DNA from: Anisakis pegreffii
Taxonomy: Eukaryota > Nematoda > Chromadorea > Rhabditida > Anisakidae
Length of the DNA stretch: 64,000 nt
Direction: 5' to 3'
Assembly: GCA_035041965.1 (NCBI GenBank)
Contig: JAPYMA010002490.1
Coordinates: forward strand, 1 to 64,000
The notes under the pieces are model-generated. The model ran no database searches, was not told the DNA's origin, and was given only the letters and a program-made list of their open reading frames with translations. Positions 1 to 12,576 of the stretch are shown in pieces. Position 1 is the stretch's first letter. Each line of letters opens with the position of its first letter. Made by a program: the position numbers and the translations under genes.

Positions 1-570
1 TGTGGTAGGGCGAAGGAGGGATGCGGCACGTGACGACCCGCTTAACTCTGGAGCCAGAGGTAGGGACTTGGACTGGCCCATCCCACCTAATTGAAAATGT
101 TTTTTTCATTTTGTGCACTCAGTCATCCCCTCCAATGTGGACTTTATTACGTGTTGGACTCTACCATAGGTACAAGACTAGCACATTTGCTGATAGTCGA
201 CTTAGCTTAGCACAGAATTAATTTGACTGAGATTTACAGTAGCTTGACTTAGCTTAAAATTTGACTTCGCATTAAAAGTTTGAGATTGACCGACCTCGAC
301 TTAAAGCTGGCATTTAGATTCTTACGTAGGTTCCAATTGACGTAGACATGAATTTACTAGGCTTTGACATGACTCAATGGAGTGTTAGTTATCATGACCT
401 TGAGGCACATTAGCATGCGATTTAGAGGATGTTTAGTTGCATGCACAATCTGACACAGTAAATCAGTAAAGCCGTGGATGAGAAACAAGCAACCGGAACT
501 CATCGTTACACAGAGATAGAGGTACCACATGAGAGAATAATTAGTTTGTTGCAAAAGGAACTCTGACTGG

Positions 571-1280
571 TGTTGATAATAACTGCACTGGCATATGATA
601 ACAAGAAAAGTATCCCTCTAAAATTGAGTTTCACTAACGTAGGGTATGAATCGCCTTATGAAGTTAGCGGTAGGTCTGGAAAGTTCGCCTGGACCACTCA
701 TCCTGTAGAGTCGAGTCGCTGACTGGTGACTCGAAGTCTCAGGTGTTTGTGGTTACTCGCCGAAGCTTATCTATTAGCTAGTGTCATGATGGCATTCATA
801 CAATTCTATGATGATTCCTTATGTCCCTTGCCAGTGTGGTTATCATTCATCACTTGTGCCACTGAGATACTCGATAACCTCATACAATCCACTCGAATGG
901 TCTAAAGATATCGTATTGAAAGTAAGGTATTAGTTAGTTTCTGGGAGAGCTATCATCAGGTGTTGATAATGGCTGTGCTGGCATATCAAATGAAGAAAAT
1001 ATTCCTTAAAAATTGAGTTTCACTAATATAGGGTATGAATCGCCTTATGAAGTTAGCGGTAGGTCTGGAAAGTTCGCCTGGACCACTCATCCTGTAGAGT
1101 CGAGTCGCTGACTGGTGACTCGAAGTCTCAGGTGTTTGTGGTTACTCGCCGAAGCTTATCTATTAGCTAGTGTCATGATGGCATTCATACAATTCTGTGA
1201 TGATATCCTTACTTCCCTTGCCAATGCAGTTATTGTCTGTCATAAGTACTAATAAGGTACTTGATATGTCATCGCTTCTG
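571..1280. repeat. Direct repeat pair with invariant 168-bp core
   Basis: Two direct copies, about 571-885 and 961-1280, are offset by about 389 bp. Positions 640-807 and 1029-1196 are identical base for base, while the sequence on either side is clearly diverged (substitutions and small indels). The core contains short complementary segments, for example TCGAGTC and GACTCGA around 701-723 and a GGTCTGG arm with a G-U pairing partner about 6-10 nt downstream. It has no long ORF. It could be a short mobile element fragment, a structured RNA gene duplicated in tandem, or a recently converted repeat. Confidence 0.85.
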
Positions 1281-4003
1281 TTTTCATTAACTGACCAGTT
1301 GTAAGAGCTTATATCATGAGACAGGGTTGAATTGGATGACAGTGTTTGATTTGTGCATAGGGGTTAAAATTTTCTCTTGGCTGCTTGCACAGCGTCTTCT
1401 CAGGATTGGAATGTGTTGATGTGTAGGTTATAAAGATAATTAGTGTTTTTGAAGTGGCGTTTTGAGGGTATTGTCATGAAATTTTCTCAAGCTTCATCAT
1501 TCAAGCACCCATTTGATAACACATGTAACTGAAAGCCAGGTAGTATTCCTCGGATTGCTCTTATACCCTTTAGAGAAAGCAAGACCTGAGTCAAGCTTTA
1601 CTTAGTATTAGCATGACTTGAACTCAAATTGCTTTTGAGTTGAACCGAAACGATGGCAACTGACTTGATTCGATTTCGTTTTCAAATTACCCAATTAGAA
1701 TTTATCCGTGTTGTCCTATTTCGAATTGTCCAATTGGATATGAGCATTGAAATCTCGTGTTTATGTGAATATCTGTTTGATTGTGCCGTTGCTGTTGTTG
1801 CTGTTTATGTAATTTCTTCGCGTTGTTATAATGTGATTGTTTCATGCGATCATCATCGTGCTCATCCCGTCGTTGATCATTATCGCATTTTTGATGCTGT
1901 TACGCCAGGCATAATGAAGGGAATCATTGTTAGGCATGGTTTGGTGGCATTCCATGAGCGAGGTGGAATCGCAAGGTGCATAGGCACCCTGATCGAAGCC
2001 CCCGGGTACAGTTCGATGTCACACGTCAGGGTCAGGCTCAAGTTTGATGCTCTTGCCTGTAAGTAAGCTCGCAAGTGTGCCGATATTGGGATAAATTTGA
2101 AAATACCAGTGGTGCGTGGCGTGACAGCTGCATAAATGTTTTTCCGCGTGTTACCACACATTACACAAGCTGTCGCTATCTTCGGTTTTAACAAGTTTAG
2201 GATTCTCATGATGGCAGCTACTGTAGTTTAGTGGCATTAAGTTTATGGGAATTCAACTGCTGTATAGATTGTGGTTTTAACACGATTGTTTGCATCGTAG
2301 TTAGGAAAGAAAAACTGGAAAATGAAAGGGTTTTCGAATTATCGATTTGAGAAGCAATTTTGAAAATGTACTAGTGCAACATACTGTTAGAGATAAAGCA
2401 AAATATGTCTAATCATAGATCAGGAACATTTCATGAGAAGACCGTTACACATATCTTAGGGCATAGGGAAGGATGTCTTGAACAGTGATTTAGGTTGTTT
2501 CGAAAAACATGATGGTATGACACTCGATTAGGATGATGGATTCGCTTGAAAGGAAAGAGGGTGATGTAAAACCGTTCTTCAAAAGTCGTTAGCATAGAGT
2601 AGGGATGGAGAAGCAGCAAGGAATAAAGCATTTATAGTGTGATGTTTAATAATCCATGCTAGGATAAATCCCACAATGAGATCAGGAGGCTTAAATGATC
2701 ATCATTGTTTAACAGCTGCGGGTTTGCACAGGATATGCTGCCGTCTATGACTTCTGCTCAAATTTTCCGTTGTGTACAGTGTGTCATCAAAAAAAACCTC
2801 GGTTTCTTCTCGGACACCGTGGGCGAGGTTACGTATCAAAATCTTGCATTGTATCAGGTTTGCTGATTTACTAATTTGAGAATTGCGAGGAAATGAGCGA
2901 TTACTCTTGCAAATGCTATAACAAATCGGTTGGTCTCAGTCATGTTTAGAAGGTGGTTGTTTTCATAGATATGAATTGATTAGGTTTGAGATTGGTTAGA
3001 ATTACGTTGATGGTTTGTTATTACAAGGCGATATTATTACAAGGTACTGCAAGGTTTATTACTAATACAAGGTATTACAAGGTTATTTATAATTACAAGG
3101 TTATAATAATAGCGGACAGTTTGATGCAACAATTTCGTTCGCTGACTGCTATTCAGCGTCTCATAGAAATATTCACCATTAGTATTGTCATTGGTGCTGG
3201 CTACTACAAGTGGATGGGGCCGAAATGATGAGAAATTTATGAAAGTATGTGCGTAGTCCAGGTGGTCTTTCTTTAGCTTGTAAGCACGACAAAGCTTGCA
3301 AGTTGTGATCTAACACTTACAAGTAAGATTAAATTAAATAATAAATCATCATGGATCATTCCTCGTCACTTAAACAGATAAATGTGTGTGACCGTTTTGA
3401 TTTTTCAACTGTTCGTGTCCTTACTGAATTCGTAACGTTTTCTTTAAGTGCGGGCGTGGACAACTACCGTAATTTATGGGCTAGCTAGTTACCGTAGTTA
3501 CGTAGGCTCGGAGGTACTATTCACGTTCCAGAGTATCTTGTCTAGCGGTCCATAATCGGGAGGATAATCTACGAAATTCATTTATCAAGAAGCAAATATT
3601 TTGCTGTTGGTCTATTTGACAATTCCACCGCGTCGCGAGTCCTGTTTAACAAAGTCTGCATTAATATTATTTCATTCATTTTGCCGATCTCTTGAACATC
3701 GACTCGCGAAATTCTACAATTGTCACTTCTCAACAAAAAATATTCTGACCTAAGAATTGAACAAAGTTTGTTGCTATTAGTTCGGGTGATTCATGTTAAT
3801 CAATCAATCAGACCCTGTATTCGTCATCCGTGTATCTAAATTCGCTAATGCAACCCAGCAAACAGTTTTCTCGTGAACAGTACTTCCTTAAAAGCAATCA
3901 GAATTATATTTTTTAATAACGTTGACCACAGGCAAGTATTTGTTTATCTGATGAAGATTCTACGAGTATAATGACACGTGGATGACGGAAGTATTTTCTA
4001 AAT
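1281..4003. other. Intergenic, no supported gene
   Basis: No exon with splice sites and recognisable protein similarity was found. A stretch at about 1840-2215 is less AT-rich than its surroundings and is open on both strands (137 codons plus, 109 codons minus), but neither translation resembles a family I know. At 3020-3110 there is a degenerate cluster of TTACAAGGT-like words. Confidence 0.5.
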
Positions 4004-4325
4004 CAGTGGTTCTCAAACTTTTTTCCTTCGTACCCTCCAAAAATCTTGAGACATCCTCGCACACCTTAAAACAATACTTAAAATGACCTCGTACCCCTCA
4101 CAACATCCATTCCATCTCTCATTCACTAGTGTTTGCAGTGTAGATAAGCGTATAATTTCAGGTTACGTTCTAGCCTTTTGAAAAATATATACATTAAGTT
4201 CCATTCTCGCCTATTTTACATATATGTATGCGTTGAAGTCCACCCTCGCCTGCTTTAATGCATAATAAATGTGAGGTTATGTTGTACCCCTTGGAGATGC
4301 GAGCACTCCGGTTGAGAAACCGACG
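4004..4325. mobile_element. Degenerate hAT-like MITE
   Basis: The left end reads CAGTGGTTCTCAAAC, the terminal sequence typical of many hAT-type elements. The right end, read on the other strand, is CGTCGGTTTCTCAACC. A second matching block (TTGGAG, then a CGA-containing word) lies inside each end in inverted orientation. The interior carries no transposase ORF and has short repeats containing a CTCGCCT word. No clear 8-bp target duplication is visible, which fits an old copy. The family assignment rests on the termini only. Confidence 0.55.
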
Positions 4326-4585
4326 TTTGGCAAACAGTAGGCGGCAATGCAGTAACCAACATTAACCATTTGTCATGATACTTGATTTCAATGATTCGTT
4401 TTACTTGAAAGCTGAAGAAGAATTTTTGGTGTTCTTGTGAAGTGGGAATTCAAACTGTGCGCAATGAAGCTTGATAAAGTTGATGAAATGAATTAATTTT
4501 CAGCCAAACAGTTTCATTCAGCAGAATTCATTTATGATAACTCAAAACAATAGATTTGTTTGAATATGTCGTGATTTGAGGTTGT

Positions 4586-6487
4586 CTACATCCCAAGACC
4601 ACCAGTAACTTCCACTGCTGTACCAGTCACATACGTTGACCAGTCAGATGCCAGAAACACTACTGCATTAGCTATTTCCTCCGGTAAACCCATACGACCC
4701 ATTGGAATCCTGTCGCATGCAGCTTTGAGTAACTGAAATTTTCATTCACTGAGGATAATCTTGTGATTGAATAGCGATGAACGAAGTTATACGGCGCTGC
4801 TGGATAAAACTTCAAGTTCGTGTAGCTATAATATGCATTCTAGCAGTGACACTGAAAACAGTGTGAAAATCAGATAAAAGTGCATTGCGAAAGCAGAAGG
4901 GAGAGGATATTGCACACAGAAATGCTGTTCATAACCTTAGCTTCAATCGCATCGGTAAGTGGTGTGCCAACATAACCCGGTAGAACCGCGTTCACTCGAA
5001 TTCCATCTCTGGCCCATGCAGATGCTGCTGATTTTGTGAAACCGATTACTGCTGACTAAATGCATTAAAATTAGTCTTTCAAGGGTATTGCTAACAGGAG
5101 AGTCAAATTCACACTCTGTGGTTGGCATTTTGAAAAAGTTGGGAAAAATTGCAGCTGAAGACGAAGTTTACGAATAATTAGCAAGGTCGAGAATTCATGG
5201 AACCTTTGTCGAGGCATAGTTTGCTCGTTCAGCTGCACCCATTTTACCAAGAATTGAAGAAATATTGATGATTGATTGAGCGATTTTGCGCTGGAACGCA
5301 AGTCGTGCAAAAGCTTGAGTAACCTATAAATCGCAAGCATACACATCCACTTATTTTCAGTGGTCCGAATTCATTTCAATGTCTCATTCAACTAAATCGA
5401 ATCCATTCAAATAGTGCATGCTCAAATCTGACAGTGAGACACATTTCTTTCTCTTGCATAGCGCTGTGTTGATCTCTTACGGCATATGCAACAATATACC
5501 GGAACCAATGCAAACTCCAAACCAAACCTCATGAACATGGAATACAAACAAGCAAATAAATAGATTCAAATTCATGGGATAGAATGAACGATTGATCGGC
5601 ATGATATGTGAATAGCAATACCAAATACACTCCTTTGAGATTCACAGCAACAACTTCATCGAATTGCTGTTCAGTCATGTCGAGCAGAGGTGCATCACGA
5701 ATTATACCAGCGCAATTCACAACTATATCTGGCACACTATTGTATTGCTTCATTGCAAAATCAGCCAATAATTTCACTTCTTTACCACTTGCAACATCAC
5801 ATCCAAATGCCATATGTTTTGCTCCATCTGAATCGACTCGATTAAATTACAGTGATCGAATTGGGTAATCGAAATTGGTCAGCATTCAGACTCGTAATGA
5901 AAATGAATAAAGTAATAACTTCATGGATACTGCTCGTGTATATCCATTGTGGAACTTTGTTCACAGCTCAGTTATTCGATTGAGAATATTATTAAATGTT
6001 CTCTTGTGAATATGACTAAATATACTTTTGATCACTGCACAGAAAAGTGAAACGAATAATCGAACTGGTAGTAACCATGAGCTGGCAATGATTTACACAC
6101 TTCTTCGGCTTTTTTAGGGAACTTATCGACAACAATCAGTTTAGCGCCGTGTTGAGCAAGTCCGTCGCAAATGGCTCGTCCAATACCACTGCCGCCTCCT
6201 TAAGAACTATTGCGGATTGTTCGTTTGATAATTGTGAGTGAACCGATCACCAATCAGCACTGGCCAAGAACAGTTACAATTGATAACAGCATCAAAAATT
6301 TCGCCGATGAAAAGGATATTTCTGCCAAAACTCATGTTCTGGTTGATTGCTAAGCAGCAAATAAAAATCGACGAACGTGTCGCAAGGAAAATCAGATTCT
6401 TGCTCTTCAGCACTCTTGTAGCACCAAAAATGAATTTTCTCTATTACCTGTAACAATTCCGAATTTGCCAATAAGTATTTTCGCCAT
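4586..6487 (-). CDS. HSD17B8: HSD17B8/FabG-like short-chain dehydrogenase, paralogue 1
   Basis: Six exons (minus strand): 6487-6448, 6198-6076, 5827-5622, 5323-5204, 5055-4936, 4732-4586; 251 aa, close to the family's usual 250-260. Start is the ATG at 6487; stop is TAG at 4588-4586. Visible SDR features are the nucleotide-binding TGGGSGIG motif (residues 13-20), Asp38 at the end of the second strand (favours NAD(H)), an NCAG variant of NNAG (92-95), catalytic Asn117, and Ser146, Tyr159 and Lys163. The family reduces or oxidises 3-oxoacyl or steroid substrates. In mammals HSD17B8 pairs with CBR4 as a mitochondrial 3-ketoacyl-ACP reductase; whether this copy does so is unknown. It is the first of three tandem minus-strand copies. 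The 3' half of exon 3 is almost identical to paralogue 2. All exons are intact and in phase, so it is probably functional. Confidence 0.93.
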
Positions 6488-7979
6488 CAGCGGAGCGTGA
6501 AACGATTTCGCCTGCAATTCAGAGAATTGCTAAGTTCATGTGGAGTTGGACGCTTGATGGCTCACAGTGGTGATTCGAAACGAATTCGCTGACTCAGAAA
6601 AGTTATCAAGGAAGCATATGATTTTGGCATTAGGAAAGTTTTCAAGACCACGCACTCACTGCAACCTATCTGCTTTTGAGCTAAACAATAGTCAGCCATA
6701 TCGTATCAGTTGTTTTGTTTTGGGCAGAATATTGAGGGATTTCTTTGTGAGACGCATGGTTTTCATGAGCAACGTTTACTCCTCTCGAACGTAATGGTGA
6801 TTTTCAAGTGGTCACATTTGAGGAATCCGAAATTGCTCGTCACCATCATATACACCTTTCAAAAACTACATAATGCGCTGCGGACAAGGATAACAAAAGC
6901 AGTAGACTCAGATGTATGGTCTGAGTATAACAGTGGCTTGAAAATTATACCATCAAATTGAGTGGGTTTAAATCACGTACGTGAGGTTGTTGTTCAAAAT
7001 TCAACTGGATCACCGAAAATAACAAAGTCTTCAATAAACGATACGTTTTGCTGATCTTGGTGGAATTCTAAGTAATCTGAGGATTTTTTTTGTGTCTGAC
7101 GTCTTCAGCAATGCAAACTGAGAAATGGTCATGGGGTGAAGCAGAAGTGGACAAAATGATGACTGAAATTGGGTTCAACTGAGGTGAAGGTGGGGAAACT
7201 ACGGTGAATTGAGGGTGAACGTTGAAGTGGCTGTCGTTGTGATTGACTGCTGAAACAATGAAGCTTCATTGAGTTAAAACGAGTGCTTTATAAATGCATT
7301 TATGCATATGTGTTCCATTCGCATATTTTTTTATAGTTACTGGAGAATGAGCACGAGGCGATTGAAGTGCAATGCTGTTTGCTGATGGATGAAATTAAGA
7401 GATGGAAATTTCAAGAAGAGAAACTAATACTCACTTCATTCAAACAGCTTTTCCAGTTCGCCGACTGCGGATTTGCTTATCACTGTGTATGTCGTAAATT
7501 TTATGTCATAATGCCGAAACACCTGCTGTTATTTCGATTAGAATAACTCAACCGATATCTTTTATCTTCACTGAAAGTCACTCAAATTCTCAAATGTTAT
7601 CCACGAAAATCTGCATCAAATAACGATCCGTATCATTTTCTACTGAATTTCACGTCAGTCATAGCAACGCTCATAGTTTTTCGCTTCGTAGAATGACTGA
7701 CTGAGAACTTTGAGAGGTTTTTATTTGTTGAAAACACTTCACATCATGACATATTGCACAGAGTTTTGTTTGAAAAGAAAGAATCACGTTTGGAAGAAAT
7801 CAATGTTCCAATGCTTCATACGTTGCAAAATAACCGCAGAGAAAGTGGTAACCTACACATTGATTTGAGAAAATTGTTCATGATGTAACAATATTTCGCA
7901 AAGCTTCTATTTTCGAACACATCGGTTTCGGACGAAGAATAAAACTTCGATGACTAAGTCAGCTCGGTGTCCGAATGCC
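6488..7979. other. Intergenic spacer between SDR paralogues 1 and 2
   Basis: This stretch holds the likely promoter side of SDR paralogue 1. No exon is supported. A purine-biased run lies at about 7095-7230. No recognisable element was found before the repeat array that begins near 7980. Confidence 0.5.
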
Positions 7980-10420
7980 ACGACTATCTCGAGCAGTTCG
8001 TCATAGTCTCGCATACGCATCCAGATTTAGAAAAACATATATTTTGCCGAGGAATTCTGCTTACATGAGGATATGTGACCATTTTCTTAAAGTTATCTCA
8101 ACTAGCGCAGTGGCGCTCATTCATATAAATTGTATCCCTGTAGATCAATCTATAAATTATGTAGCAATATAGGGTTTACCATCTTCACTCAGAAACATAT
8201 CAACTTCTCCACACCATTCAACTCTTAAGAACATCTAGATTTAGAATATTATTGATGGTAACCCCTACAGTGTTATAAGAATGAACAGATTGATTAACTG
8301 TGATACAATGTATTTGAATGAACGCCTTTGCGCCTAATGCTGAGATACCATCTTCAAGAAAACCGTACTGCCGAGCAACTGAGACGCAATCAGAAAATCG
8401 GCTATTTTCTTGGATGTAGGCGAGGTCGCCTGATAAGGTATAAATACGATGGTGTAGAGAAACCACCATGTTATTAGGTAAACCCGAGAAGGATTTTTAC
8501 ATTCTTATAAACCTCTTTATAATTAAGATGGTAGCCCTTTAAGAGTTGCCATCTTCAAGCTAACGGTATTCTCATAGCGCGGTAACATAGCCATTTCTTC
8601 ACACCATTGGATTCCCTAGTTGCGACAATATCTATTGATTTATAGTGATCAGATGCATTTCAGTGAGTACAACTGCGCTAATTGAGATAGCTTTAGTAAA
8701 ATAGCTACACCACCTTAACTAAGCAGAATCGCCCAACAAAATATATATTTTTCTGAATTCAGAGATTCTGCTCGATCGATTGATGCGAAGAAATTGATAT
8801 GTTACTGATCAAAGCTGAGAGTACGGTAGGCTTGAATGTGGCAACCCCTATAACATCAGAAAAATAGCCATATCTTCTCGTAGAGGCGGAAATTCTCAGC
8901 GAAATTTTCATTCTCATAAAGCTGAGATTCTGGTCGATCACACGATTTAGAAATATCAATATGTTACTCAGCAAACCTGAGAAGACGGTTGGCTTGAATA
9001 TATCATAACTTTATTTCTATTGTAATGCATAATATCAATTGATCTATAGTGATACAATGCATTTCAATGAACCCCACTGCGCTAGTTGAGATAGCTTTAA
9101 TAAAATAGCTGTGCCTCCTCAACTAAGCAGATTCACCCGACAAAGTATATATATTTCTGAATCCAGAGATTCTGCTTGATCGACTGGTGTGAAGAAATTG
9201 ATATGTTACTAGTCAAAATTGAGAGTACGGTAGGCTTAAATGTGGCAACCCCCATAGTATCAGAAAAAATTCTATAATCCCTCGCAGAGGCAGAATATCT
9301 TGGCAAAATTTTTCATTTTTAGAATGCAGAGATTCTACTTGATCGAATGGTGCATAAACTTCAATATGTTTCCTGGCAAACTTGAGAGTACAGTTACCCT
9401 GAAGATGGTGACTTCTATAGAGCTACAGTAACGTAATGAAATTGATCAATAACAATAGAATGTATATGAATGAGCGACTTTGCGCTTGTTGTTGAGATAG
9501 CTTCATAAAAAGAGCAATATCTCCTGAATTAAGCGGAATTACTCAGCAAAGTGTATAATATTCTCAATCTATAGATTCTGCGTGATTCAATGGTGTGAAG
9601 AAATTCACATGTCGCTAGGCAAACTTGAGAGTACCCCAGGCTCGAAGATAGCCACCCGTATAGCATTGGGAAAATAGCTATATCTCCTCAACTAATCATT
9701 ATTGGTCGGCAAAATATATAATATTATTAAAGAAGAGATTCTGAGCAATCGAATGGTGCAATGAAATTCATATGATATCGGGGAAACTTGAGAGTTTAGT
9801 TACCTTGAAGAGCTGGTAGCCTCTTTAGAGCTATAGTAGCGTATTGATGTTGATCTATTCTGATAGAATCTATATGAATGAGCGATTTTGCACTCGTTAT
9901 TGGGATAGCTTTATAAAAATAGCCATAACTCCTCAAGAAAGCGGACTTGCTCAACAAAATATATATTTTTCTGAATGTAAAGACTCCGCTGGATCGCATG
10001 CTGTACAGAAATTCATATGTTACTGGGCAAATCTAAGAGTACGGTAGGCTCCAAGATGGCTATAGGATTGAGAAAATATCTCCTCAACTATTCGTTATTG
10101 CTCATCAAAATATATGATATCCTGAATGTAGAGATTGTGAACCATCGAATGGTGCAAAGAGATCCATATGTTATCGGGCAAACTTGAGAGTGCGGTTATC
10201 TTGAAGATGGGGTAACCCCTTTAGAGCTATAGTAACTTATTGATGTTGATCTATAGTGATGAAATGTATATGAATGAACACAAATATCCCTCTTGAGGTA
10301 GCTTTAAGAAAATGGCTGTATCTCCTCAAAATTGCTCGGCAAAATGTATGTTCATCTGAATCTAAATATTTTGCAGAATCGGACGGTGTAGAGAAATAGC
10401 TATGTTACTTGCTATATATA
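7980..10420. repeat. Degenerate tandem array with a dimeric, about 400-bp period
   Basis: A recurring block contains AGAGATTCTGCTCGATCGA, then AAGAAATTGATATGTTACT, GAGAGTACGGTAGGCTTGAA, and an ATAGCTATATCTCCTCAACT word. The GAGATTCTG-like word occurs near 8760, 8925, 9165, 9350, 9570, 9735, 9978, 10130 and 10367. The spacing alternates between about 155-185 and 220-243 bp, so the real unit is a dimer of roughly 400 bp. The first part (about 7985-8215) is in the opposite orientation to the rest, making an inverted junction near 8215-8220. There is no ORF of note. The array separates SDR paralogues 1 and 2. Another copy lies at 58.2-58.56 kb. Confidence 0.85.
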
Positions 10421-10779
10421 ACTCACTGCAACACTTGAACCCATCGAGTGCGATATTGTTGAAAGAAAAGTGTTTCGGTATTCTTTATTGCTGAGCAATT
10501 AAACAGTTTGATAACAAAACGCGTTAAATGTTGATGTGTTTCAATACTAGCTCACTAACTACCAGAGTGAATGTTCAGTTGACGAAGGCAATTGGATGAA
10601 GAATTGCTTTCGACAACGTCACTATGAGGTTTGCACATGAAAAAGTTTTCCAACAGTTCATGATCAGTGCTTTTTGTATGAGGAAATATGTTTATCATCG
10701 AATGATTTTCGGCTCGTTAGATGAAACATTGTGCGGAGACTTTTATGTAAATGTTGCAAAATTTCGTTCACACATTTTT

Positions 10780-12576
10780 TCACATGCCAAAACCACCAGT
10801 CACTTCCATCGCTGAGCCGGTAACGTACGATGACCAGTTGGAAGCAAGGAAGACACACGCATCTGCGATTTCTTTCGGCTCACCCATACGACCCATTGGA
10901 ATTTTTTCACATGCTGCTTTGAGTAGCTGAAAACGAGGTTACATGAGCGCAACTCATCGAGTTATTCACATTCTCTAAAACTGATTATGCCTTATTTCAA
11001 CAGATTTTGTACCAAATCATTGCAATAATACCGTAGAATGACTGACTCTTCATTCTATGATCAATGCATTTTTTGCAGTAATTGATGACCTTGACTGATT
11101 GTAATGTCTCCGTTCAGCAGTAAATGCATAACTCATGCTTTCAAAGACTGACCTTGTCTTCAATGGCAGCAGTCAACGGTGTGGTGATGTATCCTGGGAG
11201 AACAGCGTTCACACGAATTCCATCTCTGGCCCACGCGGATGCTGCTGATTTGGTGAAGCCAATTACAGCCGACTGAAATGAAACTTCTACGATCCATTCA
11301 GATCAATTTTCTATTCAAATCAGTCAAAATGTTCTGATGTTCTTTCGAAATGCCATAGTTGTATAGCCATGCTTCAAGGTTGGTCATGGAAGATCGGCCA
11401 TTTACGAAAATGATTAAAAATTATGAAACCGATTCACAGACCTTTGTTGAGGCATAGTTTGCTCTTTCGGCCGCACCCACTTTACCCAGAATTGAGGCGA
11501 TATTGATGACTGATTGTTGAGTCTTGTGTTTAATTGCAAGCTTAGCAAATGCTTGGGTTACCTGAATTTGTGAAGTTTTGAATCGCAATTTTACACTAAA
11601 TGTAATAATTTCTGCAAATGATAACTCTGAGAATAGTGTGAATAAATGAAAGGAATACCAAATAAACTCCTTTCAGATTCACAGCAACAACTTCATCGAA
11701 TTGTTGTTCAGTCATATCGAGCAGAGGTGCATCGCGAATTATACCAGCGCAATTCACAACTATTTCAGGCACGGCGTTATACTCCTTCATCGCAAATTCC
11801 ACCATTGCGTTCACTTCATTGCTGTGTGCCACATCACATCCGAATGATGAGTGCTTTCCTCCAGCTGAATTCACTTGATTTCACTAAATATCTTAACAAT
11901 AAATCATTGCGATCATCCAATTATGGCACATAAATGAAATCATCTAAAATTATTCCGATTTCTCGAGACGAAATAGAACATTCATAAATCGTTTTTTGTT
12001 CAGCTGAGAGCATTCAAAACCTGCAAATTCATATCCTAAAATAGGACACAACAGGTTGCGATAATAAATTACCGACGGCCGGCAGAGCTTTGGCGACATC
12101 TTCGGCAGCTTTCGGGAATTTATCAACGACAAGCAGATGAGCGCCTTGTTCCGCTAGTCCAATGCAAATGGCACGTCCAATGCCACTGCCACCGCCTTAA
12201 AGTCCAAGTATCATTTGTTGCTTCTCGACTGAACAGTACATTTGCTAGTTCAGTGGTTTGCAAGTAGATACGGAAAAGAAACTCGGATTTTCCTCCCTGT
12301 TAGACTGATCTGAAAGATGACGCGACTACTGTGCTTGGAGAAGCATCCAAGGAGAAGGCTTGATTTTAAATGCTGACAATGAATTTTCACATAAATCATT
12401 AACCATAAATTTTCGATATTCATCTCGTTAATCTTAGCTAATGACCAATCAGAGGCATCTGTGATTCATGCCAAAGACTTCAGTGCATTCGTTCAATATG
12501 ATGTGTTATCTGAAGTGCAATTTCAAAATCATTTACCAGTGACGATTCCAAATTTTCCGGCGAGCAGATTTGCCAT
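10780..12576 (-). CDS. HSD17B8: HSD17B8/FabG-like short-chain dehydrogenase, paralogue 2
   Basis: Six exons (minus strand): 12576-12537, 12195-12073, 11864-11659, 11561-11442, 11272-11153, 10926-10780; 251 aa. Start ATG at 12576, stop TGA at 10782-10780. Exon lengths and phases match the other three paralogues exactly. It keeps TGGGSGIG (13-20), Asp38, the NCAG variant (92-95), Asn117, Ser146, Tyr159 and Lys163. The catalytic strand reads NIASI rather than NISSI, leaving the catalytic Ser in place. The likely reaction is NAD(H)-dependent 3-oxoacyl or hydroxysteroid oxidoreduction, by family knowledge. Its sequence is a mosaic: the end of exon 3 matches paralogue 1 with 5 synonymous changes in 102 nt, while exon 5 matches paralogue 3 with 3 changes in 120 nt. 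No N-terminal targeting peptide is evident. Confidence 0.93.

Noticed and set aside
5529..5868. Plus-strand ORF opposite SDR exon 3 (also at 11646-11933 and 18023-18262)
   Set aside because: Antisense shadows of the real minus-strand exon; they recur only because the exon is duplicated.
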